From NCBI GenBank assembly GCA_026419775.2, contig JAOPGA020001436.1:1-60029 (forward strand): DNA of 60,029 nucleotides. The letters are read 5' to 3'. The stretch is from Acrasis kona. Taxonomy: Eukaryota > Heterolobosea > Eutetramitea > Acrasida > Acrasidae. Under the pieces are notes generated by a model. It was not told where the DNA came from and made no database searches. It was given only the letters and a program-made list of their open reading frames with translations. Shown here one piece after another: positions 11,291 through 21,220 of the stretch (positions are counted from its first letter, which is position 1; each line of letters starts with the position of its first letter). The translations under genes and the position numbers were made by a program.

Positions 11291-11843
11291 ATTATGAGGA
11301 TTTTATTTTTGTTCAGGATGCCTCGGGCAATTATTTGTTTAAAATCATCTATTATTAACCTGTATTATGTACATATCTGTAAAATCGTTACAATGCCAAC
11401 TCAACCAGTACTTTGAAGTTTTGGGCCCTCAACACATACAATATATTTTTGGTCAACGAAAGACACCCGGGTGTGTGAAGTTAACCCTGTAAAGTATCAC
11501 TCAAGCAAAAACTATTTGAGCCATCTTGCTCAGCAAATAAATCAATTAGGCTTCAATTTAATGTGAAAAATATCACGTCCCACCTTACCTTGAAAATTGT
11601 AACTTCTGAAATCTAGTTCCAAAAGAGAAACCATCAGTAGCTATAAGCGCAGATAATCAATTACTCCCTAACTTCTAGGTTTTGCCGTAATGCTGTAGGA
11701 ATAACGTCGTGTACATCCAATAATCTCAGTAAGGTAAACTATAGGTGGATGGTTAGGTTTGGCTGGTTGAGAATGTCCAACCTTGATTTGAAGACAACAA
11801 TTGTAACGATTGATTCGGATTCGGATGAAAAGGAGAAACGAAA
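11291..11843. other. Intergenic between divergent genes
   Basis: About 550 bases separating the start of the nuclease (minus strand) from the start of the kinase-like gene (plus strand). No coding sequence is supported. It presumably contains both promoters. Confidence 0.5.
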
Positions 11844-13725
11844 ATGTTACGTTCTCGCTCAACTTCTACTAGTAGGGATAGAAAGCGTCAAAAGTGTGAA
11901 GAGGTATTCGATGATCAACTATCAGATAGTGAAGAAGAGTCTGATCATCTACTAAAAGAACTTATTCGGGAAGCAAGAACTACAAGGGATGAAGAAATAA
12001 GGGTTGTGAATTCAATAAAAAACTACGAATCAAAGGTTTTGATCAGAGATTTTATAACAAAAGAACGTCCCTTCGAACAGATTGATCCAGATTTTAGGGT
12101 GAGAAATATTATAATAAACAACAATCTCGAATTGCCCGAGAAGGTATGTTAAATTGCAATTATGATTAACGCGATGGCAGGACCTATTCATATTGGAACA
12201 ATTATATGTAAAAGTGGCGAGGGAGGTGCTTTCTCAAGGAGGTCCCTACTATAGAATAAAAGGTCATCCTGATGACAAATACTTCATTGAAAAGGAACTC
12301 TTGGGTGCCTTAAAACAAAATAGTCGAAGCATTAATAACAATCTCTTCGAGGGTCTAAATATTTGGGACTTTAGAGAACACCTGGAATTTGTACCAAAAA
12401 GCAAACAAGACGCAGAAGAAAGGTACAATAAATCCATCGATCTAGTCAAAAGCATTGATAGCTCCTGCATAACCTCATGCAGAGCACAAATGTTGGGTGC
12501 AGTCGAAAAGTACCGAACTGCAATAGAGCAACTTTGTTTTTTGCCAACTCTTGATAATAAACTTGTTGATGATTTTGATTTTTGTAAAGATCACATGAAC
12601 AACATTCCTTACTTTTTTTGTGAAGCATTGTGCATTGCATTTGCAGTGCAAGATAATTTGGACCAAATACTAACTATCACTAAATCTGCAATATTGTGTA
12701 TTGACTGGAGTGTGTTTACTTCGGAACCAACAGTTATGAATTATTTGGCCACCATTTTATGCTATAGAGGCACCGTTCTTTATCAATCAGAACATCAAAC
12801 CTCAGCTATTGTATTGTTTAAATACATCAATTACTCGTTGATAGATTTTCTGAACGATTACGACCAGAAATATCACAAACGCAATTTATATAACGCCATG
12901 GATACTACCGTGTCTTCTCTCGCTATTGTGTTGCCATATGACACGGCAGTAATTGAAAGGAAATTCGGCCAATGCGAATTCTATCTGCCTATCCAGGGTG
13001 GCTATGGTCTCGTAGATTTTATCGCGCCGTGGGTCGTTAGAAAGAGCATAGAGTACCTTGATGAAAAGGATCGAGCAGAGAAATTAATGGAGGTACAAGT
13101 GCTGCTGAAAATGAATGGCAAGCATTTTGTCAAACTATATGATTACTACACTACGTGTTTCGAAGGTCTCAATGTCATTTTCTTGTTCCTCGAAAGAGTT
13201 GATTACTGCTTAATTGATTTGCTGTACGATGGCCAGACGTTATATAGTAGGAGCCAAGTTTTTGATATTGTTGATCAAATACTACTTGGTTTGGAGATTT
13301 TACATGGTGAAGGACATGTTCACAGAGACATCAAACCGGATAATTTGGGAATAAAGGAAAGCAATGGTAAACTCATTGTGAAGATTTTAGATTTGGGACT
13401 TGTGGCCAGAGTGGGTGAACGTGTTTATGATAATAACTTACCTTGGAACCGAGTTTTGAAAGATGACAATAGAATTGCGTCGTACCTTGACGATTTGTAT
13501 AGCGTTGGTGTTATATTACAACAACTTTTGATTAACACCAATACGGACCAACAAGAAACGAAATGCGTCAATATGATGAACAATGTGGTAGAAAGGGCTT
13601 GTGAGCTCGGTGATGCAGTCATATATGCATCAGCTTCACATATGCGTCAACACCTCAAACAAGTTTGGAATAACAACCAAGAGTATTATTACACCCCCAA
13701 TATTTATTTTGATGAACAATTTTAA
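11844..13725 (+). CDS. Divergent protein kinase with long N-terminal extension
   Basis: Exon 1 (11844-12143, 100 codons) and exon 2 (12181-13725) join across a 37-bp intron in phase 0, giving 614 residues. The N-terminus is Ser/Arg and acid rich. The middle ~240 residues are helical and unrecognised. The C-terminal third is kinase-like: a glycine-loop remnant (PIQGGYGLVDF), a candidate ATP-lysine (VVRKSIEYLDEK), the catalytic loop HRDIKPDNLGI, and DLG in place of DFG (KILDLGLVARVG). The catalytic Asp, Asn and metal-binding Asp are present, so it may be active. The substrate is unknown. It converges on the next gene with only 15 bases between stop codons. Confidence 0.7.
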
Positions 13726-13740
13726 ACTTTAAACATTAAT

Positions 13741-14886
13741 TCATTGTTTCTGAAAAAGTTTCTCTTTTCTGTCTTGCATAACAATCTCTAATGTGCCAGT
13801 TTTTTCCGATTCTGTTCCACTCAACTGTATTTCAATCGCATCATGGTTTCTGAATGGTACCTTACTTGATTCTTTAAGCTCAAATCCAGTTCCCAAGTGT
13901 CGACGTATAGATACAGGACGTTTTCCGTTCTTGTTACCAAGTTCAACTTCTACATGTTCACCCTCCCATTTTATTTTTATTCGAAGTGATTGGCTGATGC
14001 CATCTATTTGAAGATCGATCTGCGGATACTCTTCGCGGTTTCTACCAATAAATAAATGACCGTTATCAGCACTTAGTGATAATATTTTGTCACTTATTCC
14101 TTCTGCATCTGCTCTCTCTTTGTAACATGCCACATCTTTATCTTCTAACATTACTTTGGGTTTTATCACCAAACATTTAATATTGGATGATATATTTGGC
14201 CTCTTACTTGGAGGTTGTTTCTCTTGATGTCGAACAACACTGGAAGATTTTCGGGATTTGGATGACTTTATTGGATCCTCTTGTGGCTGCTGATTCGAAT
14301 TGTTTTCGGTGGGGATATCAGGGTAAAGTTCTGGGTGTTCTTTTCGATGTTTATCCGCCTCAGAAAAGTATATTTCCATATCAACTTGTGAAACTGATGC
14401 GCGGATGTTAAACGACATGGAACATTGATTAAATTGAGGTAGAACCAATCTTACTTTTCTATATTTTATGATTGCCCCATTTTCCTTATCATAGAATGAG
14501 TTACCGTAAAGACAGTGCATGAAGCGTAAGCTCACTTTAAATTCATTTCCTTCCTCCTTGTGTTCGGTACCCTCAACAATTAAAAAGAATGTATTCGTCG
14601 CACCTTGGCAATATGGATAACTCTTACCAACATTCAATTTATTGACCTTGGTTTTGCATAAATAATGCCAGCGCGAATTTCGATAACCCTCAAGAACCAA
14701 TGTGGTTTCACTACAGTCGTTCAAGGTGAATGATGCTACAACTTTGTCAACTTTTTGGACTTGGAGAAGATGATCTTTGCTAACTCCTTTATAATCTATT
14801 TTTATGTTCTCTTTGGGTTCCTCATTGTTGAAAGGGTCAGTAACCACACAGGATTCCATGCTTTCCTCGGATATTTTTCCAGTCAT
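13741..14886 (-). CDS. Unknown protein with possible C-terminal FHA-like domain
   Basis: A single exon of 381 residues. The N-terminal ~170 residues form a beta-rich region (VVASFTLNDCSETTLVLEGY). A basic, serine-rich linker follows (KSSKSRKSSSVVRHQEK). The C-terminal ~110 residues (LFIGRNREEY, ELGNKNGKRPVSI, FRNHDAIEIQL) have the spacing of a forkhead-associated domain, but the conserved Ser/His pair is not clear. A short stretch (IYFSEADKHRKEHPEL) resembles the end of an HMG box. None of these is firm; I would call it hypothetical. It is transcribed toward the kinase-like gene. Confidence 0.6.
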   Translation of the reverse strand: MTGKISEESMESCVVTDPFNNEEPKENIKIDYKGVSKDHLLQVQKVDKVVASFTLNDCSETTLVLEGYRNSRWHYLCKTKVNKLNVGKSYPYCQGATNTFFLIVEGTEHKEEGNEFKVSLRFMHCLYGNSFYDKENGAIIKYRKVRLVLPQFNQCSMSFNIRASVSQVDMEIYFSEADKHRKEHPELYPDIPTENNSNQQPQEDPIKSSKSRKSSSVVRHQEKQPPSKRPNISSNIKCLVIKPKVMLEDKDVACYKERADAEGISDKILSLSADNGHLFIGRNREEYPQIDLQIDGISQSLRIKIKWEGEHVEVELGNKNGKRPVSIRRHLGTGFELKESSKVPFRNHDAIEIQLSGTESEKTGTLEIVMQDRKEKLFQKQ

Positions 14887-14945
14887 TTGTCAAAGTTTTG
14901 TAAACCAATCACAATTTTTTGAATCAACCAATACCCAGTCTGGCT

Positions 14946-14994
14946 GCAGGAACTGCCAGGCCTGGCAGGTTTGTCGCAGGAACTGCCAGGCCTG
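14946..14994. repeat. GC-rich 19-bp direct repeat with 16-bp perfect palindrome
   Basis: The 19-bp unit GCAGGAACTGCCAGGCCTG occurs at 14946-14964 and again at 14976-14994, 30 bp apart. The first copy continues into a perfect palindrome, CTGCCAGGCCTGGCAG (14953-14968). It lies just upstream of a small membrane-protein gene and 60 bp from the divergent start of the FHA-like gene, so a dimeric regulator site is plausible. Confidence 0.6.
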
Positions 14995-15062
14995 AACCGC
15001 AGACTATAAAAGGAGCATGTTTTCAGCAATTTCTCCAAACAATCACAAACAGTTATTCGGAT

Positions 15063-15458
15063 ATGAAGGAGGGTATCGTGATACTGTGCCTAATTCAGTG
15101 GATATTTCAGCAAGTATTATCAGTGATAGCCATTGAATACATTTTATCAAACTTGGACCATGAAGCATCACTTAAGACCTGGGTGGTATTTATCATTCGA
15201 ACCATGTGTTCATTTGTGAGCATTTTAATCGCCTTACTTGCTATCGAGGAAGAGGTTTTTAAAGTGAATGCCATTCGCTTGAGGTTGCTCGGAAGGATTA
15301 CGTTTTCTATTTTCATCCTGCAATTCTTCATAACCATCATCCTGCCATTCACAGACAATATTCCATTCACAAAAGATGTACAAATATGGTGCGCTGTCGA
15401 CTTGGCATTTTCGATAGTTAACTTTGGGGCATTCTTCATCTATTCACTTCAACAATAA
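15063..15458 (+). CDS. Small four-helix membrane protein
   Basis: A 131-residue protein starting at the ATG at 15063 (MKEGIVILCLIQWIF). The frame stays open upstream, but that stretch encodes the GC-rich repeat and looks non-coding. It has four hydrophobic segments: VILCLIQWIFQQVLSVIAI, WVVFIIRTMCSFVSILIALL, ITFSIFILQFFITIILP and WCAVDLAFSIVNFGAFFIY. The loops are short and there is no signal peptide beyond the first helix. The stop is followed by AATAAA. I do not recognise the family; its role is unknown. Confidence 0.55.
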   Translation: MKEGIVILCLIQWIFQQVLSVIAIEYILSNLDHEASLKTWVVFIIRTMCSFVSILIALLAIEEEVFKVNAIRLRLLGRITFSIFILQFFITIILPFTDNIPFTKDVQIWCAVDLAFSIVNFGAFFIYSLQQ

Positions 15459-15556
15459 AAACATTAATTTCATAGAATTCTTCTTCATTACTTTTTTCAA
15501 AACTAGACAAAGACATGTGTTTATTATTAAGAGTATTTTTGGTCCAGATCCAATTA

Positions 15557-15613
15557 CCCTACCCTAAACCCTAAACCCTAACGCATTTGGTAGCAATTAG
15601 GGTTCCCCTAACC
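15557..15613. repeat. Interstitial telomere-like repeat (CCCTAAA)n with inverted flank
   Basis: 15557-15581 holds about three consecutive CCCTAAA units. Only 16 bases on, 15598-15613 carries TTAGGG and CCCTAACC in opposite orientations. CCCTAAA is the plant-type telomere repeat, also found in various protists. The tract sits inside the window between two genes, so it is interstitial. Confidence 0.7.
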
Positions 15614-15622
15614 TTTTTATGA

Positions 15623-16153
15623 TTAGAACAGAACTACAGACAATATACGATTAAACATGCTCAATACTTGTTTATTTTTTTTATATAACATTATATATAT
15701 ACGAAACATGTCTTCCCCATTAAAATATGCATCGACTACCATGTTATAGTCTACTTCCCCAAGGAAAGCCCACCGTCTTTCCATGTACTCTATCAATTCT
15801 TCATCTGAGATATCTAAGCTTGTATCACATCCCGTGAGTGGCACTGATATACCTCCGCACCGTCTTTACTTGTTTGATGCTTCGATTGAAACACAAAACC
15901 ATTTAATTGCAACTGTCGAGCGGTGGGATGTGTTACACTAGTGCTCGGAACTACAATACCCTCTTCATTACGTATGTTCGCCGATCTTTTTGTTGTGATC
16001 TGAACATCAACGTCGTCTTTGGCGGAATTACTAACATATTCATCTTCATTTAGTAAGCTAGTAGCTACAATATTACTATAGTGAACAAAAAGAATTACCT
16101 TCTGTAGAATGAATTTTTAACAAACCGATACTCTGTTCGTCATCGGTATTCAT
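15623..16153 (-). CDS. Hypothetical protein, three exons, one junction uncertain
   Basis: Begins MNTDDEQSIGLLKIHSTE at 16153. A probable 34-bp intron, in phase, leads to a polar exon (EDEYVSNSAKDDVDVQITTK, ending near QSKHQTSK). A last exon contains ISDEELIEYMERRWAFLGEV and ends at 15623. For the second intron I see two frame-keeping choices, 56 bp (ending GCTTAG) or 26 bp; the longer fits the sizes seen elsewhere better. No known domain. The isolated minus-strand frame 15623-15844 alone is not the gene. Confidence 0.4.
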
Positions 16154-16304
16154 TCTTAAAGAAAGATGTAAGAAAATGACCACCAGAAGAGTCAATTTAC
16201 CTGACAGAACCTCTACGCATCCTCTACATCATAGTTACACCACAAAAAAACCAAATTTGACCAGGACAAAAAACATATAACCTATTTTTGTAACAAACAA
16301 TTTA

Positions 16305-17371
16305 TTATAAATCAGGATAAATCTGTTGATGGTAGCCGTCCCTCAAAGGAGGCTGTATGACACTAAGTGATGGTTGGTCATCCGTTACCACAAAGTAAAT
16401 ATTTTCTCTGCTCCTAAATGCAATTATAACCGTAAGCAGCGAAGCAGCAATTACTATGCTGGTTGATCCAACGGTCGTCAGAATTAATTTCAATGTAGTT
16501 TTGGTAGGGAATCAACATCTTGAAGTAAACGCTTATGACAATGTGGATTGCAATTTTGGCTAGACACAGCAAGATTCCGAATAGAGAAATAAGTAGAATG
16601 ACCAGAGTGAACTAAACAATTCTCAGCACTAGAAACATTAAATAAAAATTACTTTTTTCAATACACTTTCTACACTTACTTCACCACACATCATGTGACG
16701 TTCTTTTCTAAGCCGAATATGAACTATCAATGCAGATATAAAAATGATGCATAGTATAAAAGCAAGTACGGACGCTGTCGTGTACACGTAAACAGCTCCT
16801 GTAGTGAGTCCCTTGATTGCCACTAGTAAGGTAGAGATTACAGAAACGAATTCAGACAACACAACCAAAGACCCGAATATAATCAAGATTATGGTGTAAA
16901 TCGTGGAGTTAATCACAGTTCCATAAATCATCGTTTTTTGTACATTGCTATCAAAAGTCAATTATTTTTGTTTGAAATTGTTAACTTACTAGCAATATGC
17001 AATGTATAAAATTAATACTACTAACAGAACGATTACCAATTCACTTCCAACAGAGTATGATGTGCTTAAAACGGTTTGAAACACTGATGACTCTCTTGTA
17101 TCGGACAACAACAATGTAAGAAAAGAGATTAAAGGGAAGGATGTCAAGATGGCTTGTACTATTAAAAATTAGTTTAATGTTGAATGTGCGACTCACTTGT
17201 ACTTGTTAATATCACTAATGTCCATATAGGCGAATTATTCCAAAAGCATTTGTTAGATCTGTTCAGACGGAACTGCCAAATTGAAGTAAATAGTGCTATC
17301 GCCACCAAAACGACGATTGACACGGCGCAAACCAACAAGTGCGCTAGTTCGAAGTCGAGTATAAAGATCAT
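16305..17371 (-). CDS. Seven-transmembrane receptor-like protein, last helix out of frame
   Basis: Exons 17197-17371, 16990-17158, 16653-16947 and 16305-16611 join over introns of 38, 42 and 41 bp with correct phases. Together they contain seven hydrophobic helices, for example LVCAVSIVVLVAIALFTSIW (1), VIVLLVVLILYIAYC (3), TASVLAFILCIIFISALIV (5) and LVILLISLFGILLCLAKIAI (6). Helix 7 (SIVIAASLLTVIIAF) and the C-terminal tail are open but one base out of frame with helix 6; the break lies near CCCTACC at about 16503. The short N-terminus, seven helices and polar tail suggest a GPCR-like receptor, but I see no family signature. Either a 1-nt indel or a truncated six-helix product is possible. 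Confidence 0.45.
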
Positions 17372-17426
17372 TTTTTTGTTGTATTTTCATGTTCATCTTT
17401 TTGAAACTCTTTTAAATGTAGTTTAG

Positions 17427-17845
17427 TTGTTGTAAAAGTATTAAGAAAAAAGGTGGAAGATTCTATGACATCCTAATAAAGATGTGGTGAAGGTCTTGAA
17501 TTGTAAACTCAACATGCTCATCTGACAATTCTTTGATTAACGAAATATCCATGGCATGAAGCAGTTAATAACTAAATTAATGAGTCGAGTTGCAAGTCTC
17601 CGAATGATACTTTCGAATGTGTCAATTTGATCTCTTAGTTTTTATCACAGGTCTGCGTAGCTATTTCCTTGATTTTGAATCACATGGTGCTCTCACTAAC
17701 GATTCTTGCTTCGCATGGGTAAGAACTACAGGAATTTCTAGGTTGTGTCAAATATTGTAAATCAAATTCTGTAACTATTTAATACAAGTTTCGTTTTGTA
17801 AAAGTAGTAAGAGAAAATGCGGAAAGACGCAAAGTATACGTTTTA
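17427..17845. other. Intergenic, nothing clear
   Basis: About 420 bases with no supported gene. Two short similar strings (around 17432 and 17795: GTAAAAGTA plus a purine run) hint at an old duplication, too weak to call. Confidence 0.4.
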
Positions 17846-18643
17846 TTAGTTTTGCACAACCACCGGGAACAAATCTCTTGTACTTGCTCTAATTTCAAAG
17901 AAGATATTTTCAATAACCTGTTTGATTGCATCTCGTTGGTCATCGACTATCTCCTCATTCATTTCAAAGTGAATACCAGTATAGTCATGTTGAATGTGTA
18001 CGATTGAGAGGTACCTCTAACTTTGCCAGTACTGAAAGCCTTTTGCGCAGAAGGTTGATCTACGTGAATTGTAGAAAACCCTCAAAGTAGTAGACAAATA
18101 GCACATGGTCCACGCTGGTTGATTGACTGGCAGAACCGGAACTTTAGTTCAAATTTGCTAGTGACTTCGAAGCACAGAGTCGATTTGATTAAGGGCGGCC
18201 TTACTGAAGTTGAACCCTTCGTCTAAGAACTCCAAGTGTAAAGCGTCGGCACATACACTCTTGTTGAGAGATTGATTGAGTTGGTCCACTTTGGTAAGGT
18301 ATGCAGTAAGAGACTGAGTGAGTGCAATGTTCAAGTTCTTGGCAAATGAAACGAGTGCATAGGGCAGCTTCTTCTGGATCAGAAATATCGTAACCTTTTG
18401 GGTTCTCTTAGAACACTATTTGCTCCGCGTACACATTGGCAAATGAAGACAACAGCTGAATGTCTGAAAGCTGTCTCATGACGCCACTTTGCTTTGTGGC
18501 ATCATCTGGCAAAGCATAGATGGAAGAAGTTCCAGGTGTTTTTCCGTTCATCTGATTCTCTTTGAGGAAATCAGCCAATGTTTTTACTGGAGGATCGTTA
18601 GAAGGTGCGGGTGGAGCTTTTGGACATTTTGTGATCTGAAATC
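17846..18643 (-). pseudogene. Decayed protein-coding gene, family unknown
   Basis: Conceptual reading on the minus strand gives protein-like stretches. ITKCPKAPPAPSNDPPVKTL leads into SGVMRQLSDIQLLSSFANVY, an in-frame TAA near 18420, then GYDISDPEEAALC. After a frame change comes LTAYLTKVDQLNQSLNKS, and later EEIVDDQRDAIKQVIENIFF ending in TAA at 17846. At least one nonsense codon and three frame changes are needed. No intron of ordinary size repairs them. The intact-looking segments argue for a recently dead gene. I do not recognise the protein. Confidence 0.5.
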
Positions 18644-19005
18644 ATCACAGTGGTACATTGAAATTTAAAACATTAAAATTTTTGTGCCCTCTGTATTCTT
18701 GATAAATCCACCTGAATGTAAAGTAAACCTTCTCCACCTGATTATATTAAGTAATGTGTTTGGACCTACTTGATTCAACAAAGTCACACTGCAATCTCCG
18801 GAGTCTGTGGTCTTGCAAGCAGAACAAACCAGGTTTATTGTAAATTGACAATATTACCCGTTGTATTATTTGCGTCGTTACGAGGATAAGGACAATTTTA
18901 GTCATCATCATAAATTCCCCGACATTTATTAAAAGATTCTTATGTGATGGATTGGAGTTAACAATTCCTAAGCAACAAACGCAACTGGCGAACCTTGTGA
19001 ATAAG
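18644..19005. other. Upstream region, possible missed first exon
   Basis: About 360 bases before the HtrL-like start. The frame of that gene stays open back to 18952 without an ATG, so a short first exon could lie here. I could not identify one with confidence. Confidence 0.35.
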
Positions 19006-20316
19006 ATGGCCAAAGTAACAAACAAGCATGTCTTCGGTGATCCCCATCACAACAAAGGCTTTACTATAGAGATTGAGTGTGACAAGGACACTTTCGAGGA
19101 TCAATGCCTTCTACAAGCTGCAAAGTCAATACAGGATATATTCCCTGTGACATCGGAGTTTATAAGTGAGACAGAGATAGAACCCATCTCTGATACCACC
19201 ATTGTTTCAATTTTTTACCCACCACCAGCCCATAGCAAAAGACCAGAGTGGACCACACATCGTCCTATCGAGATATATATGGAGTCCATCAGGAAATTAG
19301 CAAATCTCCCGGTACAAGTAGTCATTTTCGTACCTCCCAACCTTAAGGACTCAATAGAACGCTTACGCCCAGCTACTCACCCCCTTAAGGCTTTTTGGGT
19401 CGTGTTGTCCCACTTTGAAGAAATCTGGAATGTCCCATTTGTTGGTAAGAATGGAAGAAAGGACGTATTCTATACACAGCAATGGGATATAGACATCCAG
19501 AGATATGGCAATCCACATTTATATGGTGTCTGGAATTCGAAATTCTACATCATTGCAGAAGCAGTTGCGCGCAACTTGTGGAAGTCAAAATACTTTGTTT
19601 ATGCCGATGCAGGCATAATGAAGACCGACGAAATTACCGAGTGGTGCAAGCCAGGCAAAGTAGAGAATGTCATGAATCAAATGTATTTTAGAGATGTCGC
19701 CACAGGCAAGCTTGACGTTCCTTACAACGCAACTTGCCAAGACAGAGTGGTCGTAGGAATGATCACGCCGCTCACCCCAACATCACATTCGTGCTGGAAT
19801 TTCTCCAGATTGCGCCCATTAATGACCCACACATTTGGCTCCAACATTTTCTTCGGCACAGCAGCTGCCATGTCACGCTACGCATTTGCCTACATGACGT
19901 TTGTGGAGCAACAAATGTTATACCACGAGAATAATGGAGGAACGTTCATTGGAAGAGAAGAATTGAACATGGCCTTTATGGAGGCAGGTGCAGTCGGTAA
20001 TAGATTTAGAGACTTGGTGGTTGGGGTCCAAACATGGAGAGAGAAGACTACTACTTTTAGATGGACAAAAATGTTACATTTGCTTACGGAGAATCAAGAG
20101 GAATGGAAATCCAAAGGAATGCACGTACTCGAGGATAATAAAATAGAGGTTGTGATACCGTGGAAAGAAGAGGGCCAAAGGGATTGGTCGGCTTACTGGA
20201 AACAAAGTAGCGTTGAGAAGGACAGCAGGTGGCATTTTGATTTTAATTTGAATGAGGATCAGTGGATGGATAAGTACTTGCTACATGACCTTGCTTTTAT
20301 GTGGTCCATACCGTAA
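19006..20316 (+). CDS. HtrL/YibB-like protein (putative glycosyltransferase-type)
   Basis: 436 residues from the ATG at 19006 (MAKVTNKHVFGDPH). The family pattern is visible: TTIVSIFYPPP near the N-terminus, PVQVVIFVPPNL, then VWNSKFYIIAEAVARNLW followed by YFVYADAGIMK, and later GSNIFFGTAAAMSRY and REELNMAFM. Members of the HtrL/YibB family occur in LPS and glycan loci of bacteria and in some eukaryotes, and are thought to be nucleotide-sugar transferases. The direct substrate is unknown. No signal peptide is visible in this model. An upstream exon cannot be excluded. Confidence 0.65.
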   Translation: MAKVTNKHVFGDPHHNKGFTIEIECDKDTFEDQCLLQAAKSIQDIFPVTSEFISETEIEPISDTTIVSIFYPPPAHSKRPEWTTHRPIEIYMESIRKLANLPVQVVIFVPPNLKDSIERLRPATHPLKAFWVVLSHFEEIWNVPFVGKNGRKDVFYTQQWDIDIQRYGNPHLYGVWNSKFYIIAEAVARNLWKSKYFVYADAGIMKTDEITEWCKPGKVENVMNQMYFRDVATGKLDVPYNATCQDRVVVGMITPLTPTSHSCWNFSRLRPLMTHTFGSNIFFGTAAAMSRYAFAYMTFVEQQMLYHENNGGTFIGREELNMAFMEAGAVGNRFRDLVVGVQTWREKTTTFRWTKMLHLLTENQEEWKSKGMHVLEDNKIEVVIPWKEEGQRDWSAYWKQSSVEKDSRWHFDFNLNEDQWMDKYLLHDLAFMWSIP

Positions 20317-20616
20317 AGGCGTTTGTTTTGTATTTGATATAAAATTTTGTATTTTCTTAGAAGAGTTTCTTGTGTTGGATGGGATGGTGCGAACGAAGAG
20401 TGACTTTTATTACACAATCCTCTATTCAATAAACAATGTTTTGGTACGGTTGATAAAAGTTTTTTTTTATTAGAGAGCATTACAGTATAATTAAGGATGC
20501 AAGGCTTTTAAGGTTTGATTCTCTCCCGTGTACTTTGCGGTATTGTATTTGAAATTGATTTTAGGCGAGGATACACTACAAATTCTGCGTACCCTTGTAT
20601 AAGTGCGACTGGTACC
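20317..20616. other. Spacer between convergent genes
   Basis: 300 bases between the HtrL-like stop and the IMP2-like stop. AT-rich with poly-T runs; no gene seen. Confidence 0.45.
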
Positions 20617-21165
20617 TTAAGAATTACTAATTATCGTTGCAAATATGTCACATACAGGTCCGTAGAAGTTTGAATCTGTTGAACTTTTTTCATTGTCTCC
20701 CTCTACCCAGCAGTACCCTTTCGGAATTGTTACAGGATCATCCTCCACAAAAGGATCGTCATTTGTATAGTGATGGAGTTTATCTTTTCTGGGGATAATT
20801 TTCTGATGTTCTGTGGCAACAATACGCTTGACAACTGCTTTATGTGGATCGGATGGAGAGCGGATTATTGCAACTTTCCCACGCTCAGGGACTTGAAATG
20901 AACTGAGTTGCATAGGAATATGATTAATTATGATAATGTCTGTGTCTTTTTCAGTGACATTTAGCTCTGGTTGCATGGACCTTCCTCTGCCACTGTGAAT
21001 AGACGATGATAAATTATCCTCACTTGATAAATCCTATAGAAAATACCTTTCTGGTAAACACATATCCCATTGACATGATACCTACAAGTTCTGCAATCTG
21101 TCTGGGCCTTATCTTGAACATCTTGTACAAAATTTGTAAGAACTCTTTCGATCAACCAGCATCTA
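20617..21165 (-). CDS. Mitochondrial inner-membrane peptidase (IMP2/S26-like), start unresolved
   Basis: Exons 20617-20992, 21024-21097 and a first exon ending at 21129 join over two 31-bp introns with matching phases. The product contains a hydrophobic segment (VGIMSMGYVFTRKVFSIGFI) and then the S26 signature: catalytic Ser in GRGRSMQPELN, catalytic Lys in HKAVVKRIVATE, and the box PKGYCWVEGDNEKSSTDSNF followed by YGPV. IMP1/IMP2 cleave bipartite presequences of intermembrane-space proteins. The first exon reads CWLIERVLTNF in phase but has no in-frame ATG before the divergent F-box gene. The ATG at about 21165 is in another frame. The start is therefore open, and a further upstream exon is possible. 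Confidence 0.7.
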
Positions 21166-21220
21166 TTTTTATTTATTTCTTGTAATGAAAGTCTTTGAAA
21201 AGGTTGAATACCTTTGAAGG

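Noticed and set aside
14919-15062. N-terminal extension (MNQPIPSLAAGTARPG...) of the small membrane protein
   Set aside because: It translates the GC-rich direct repeat; the ATG at 15063 directly precedes the first helix.
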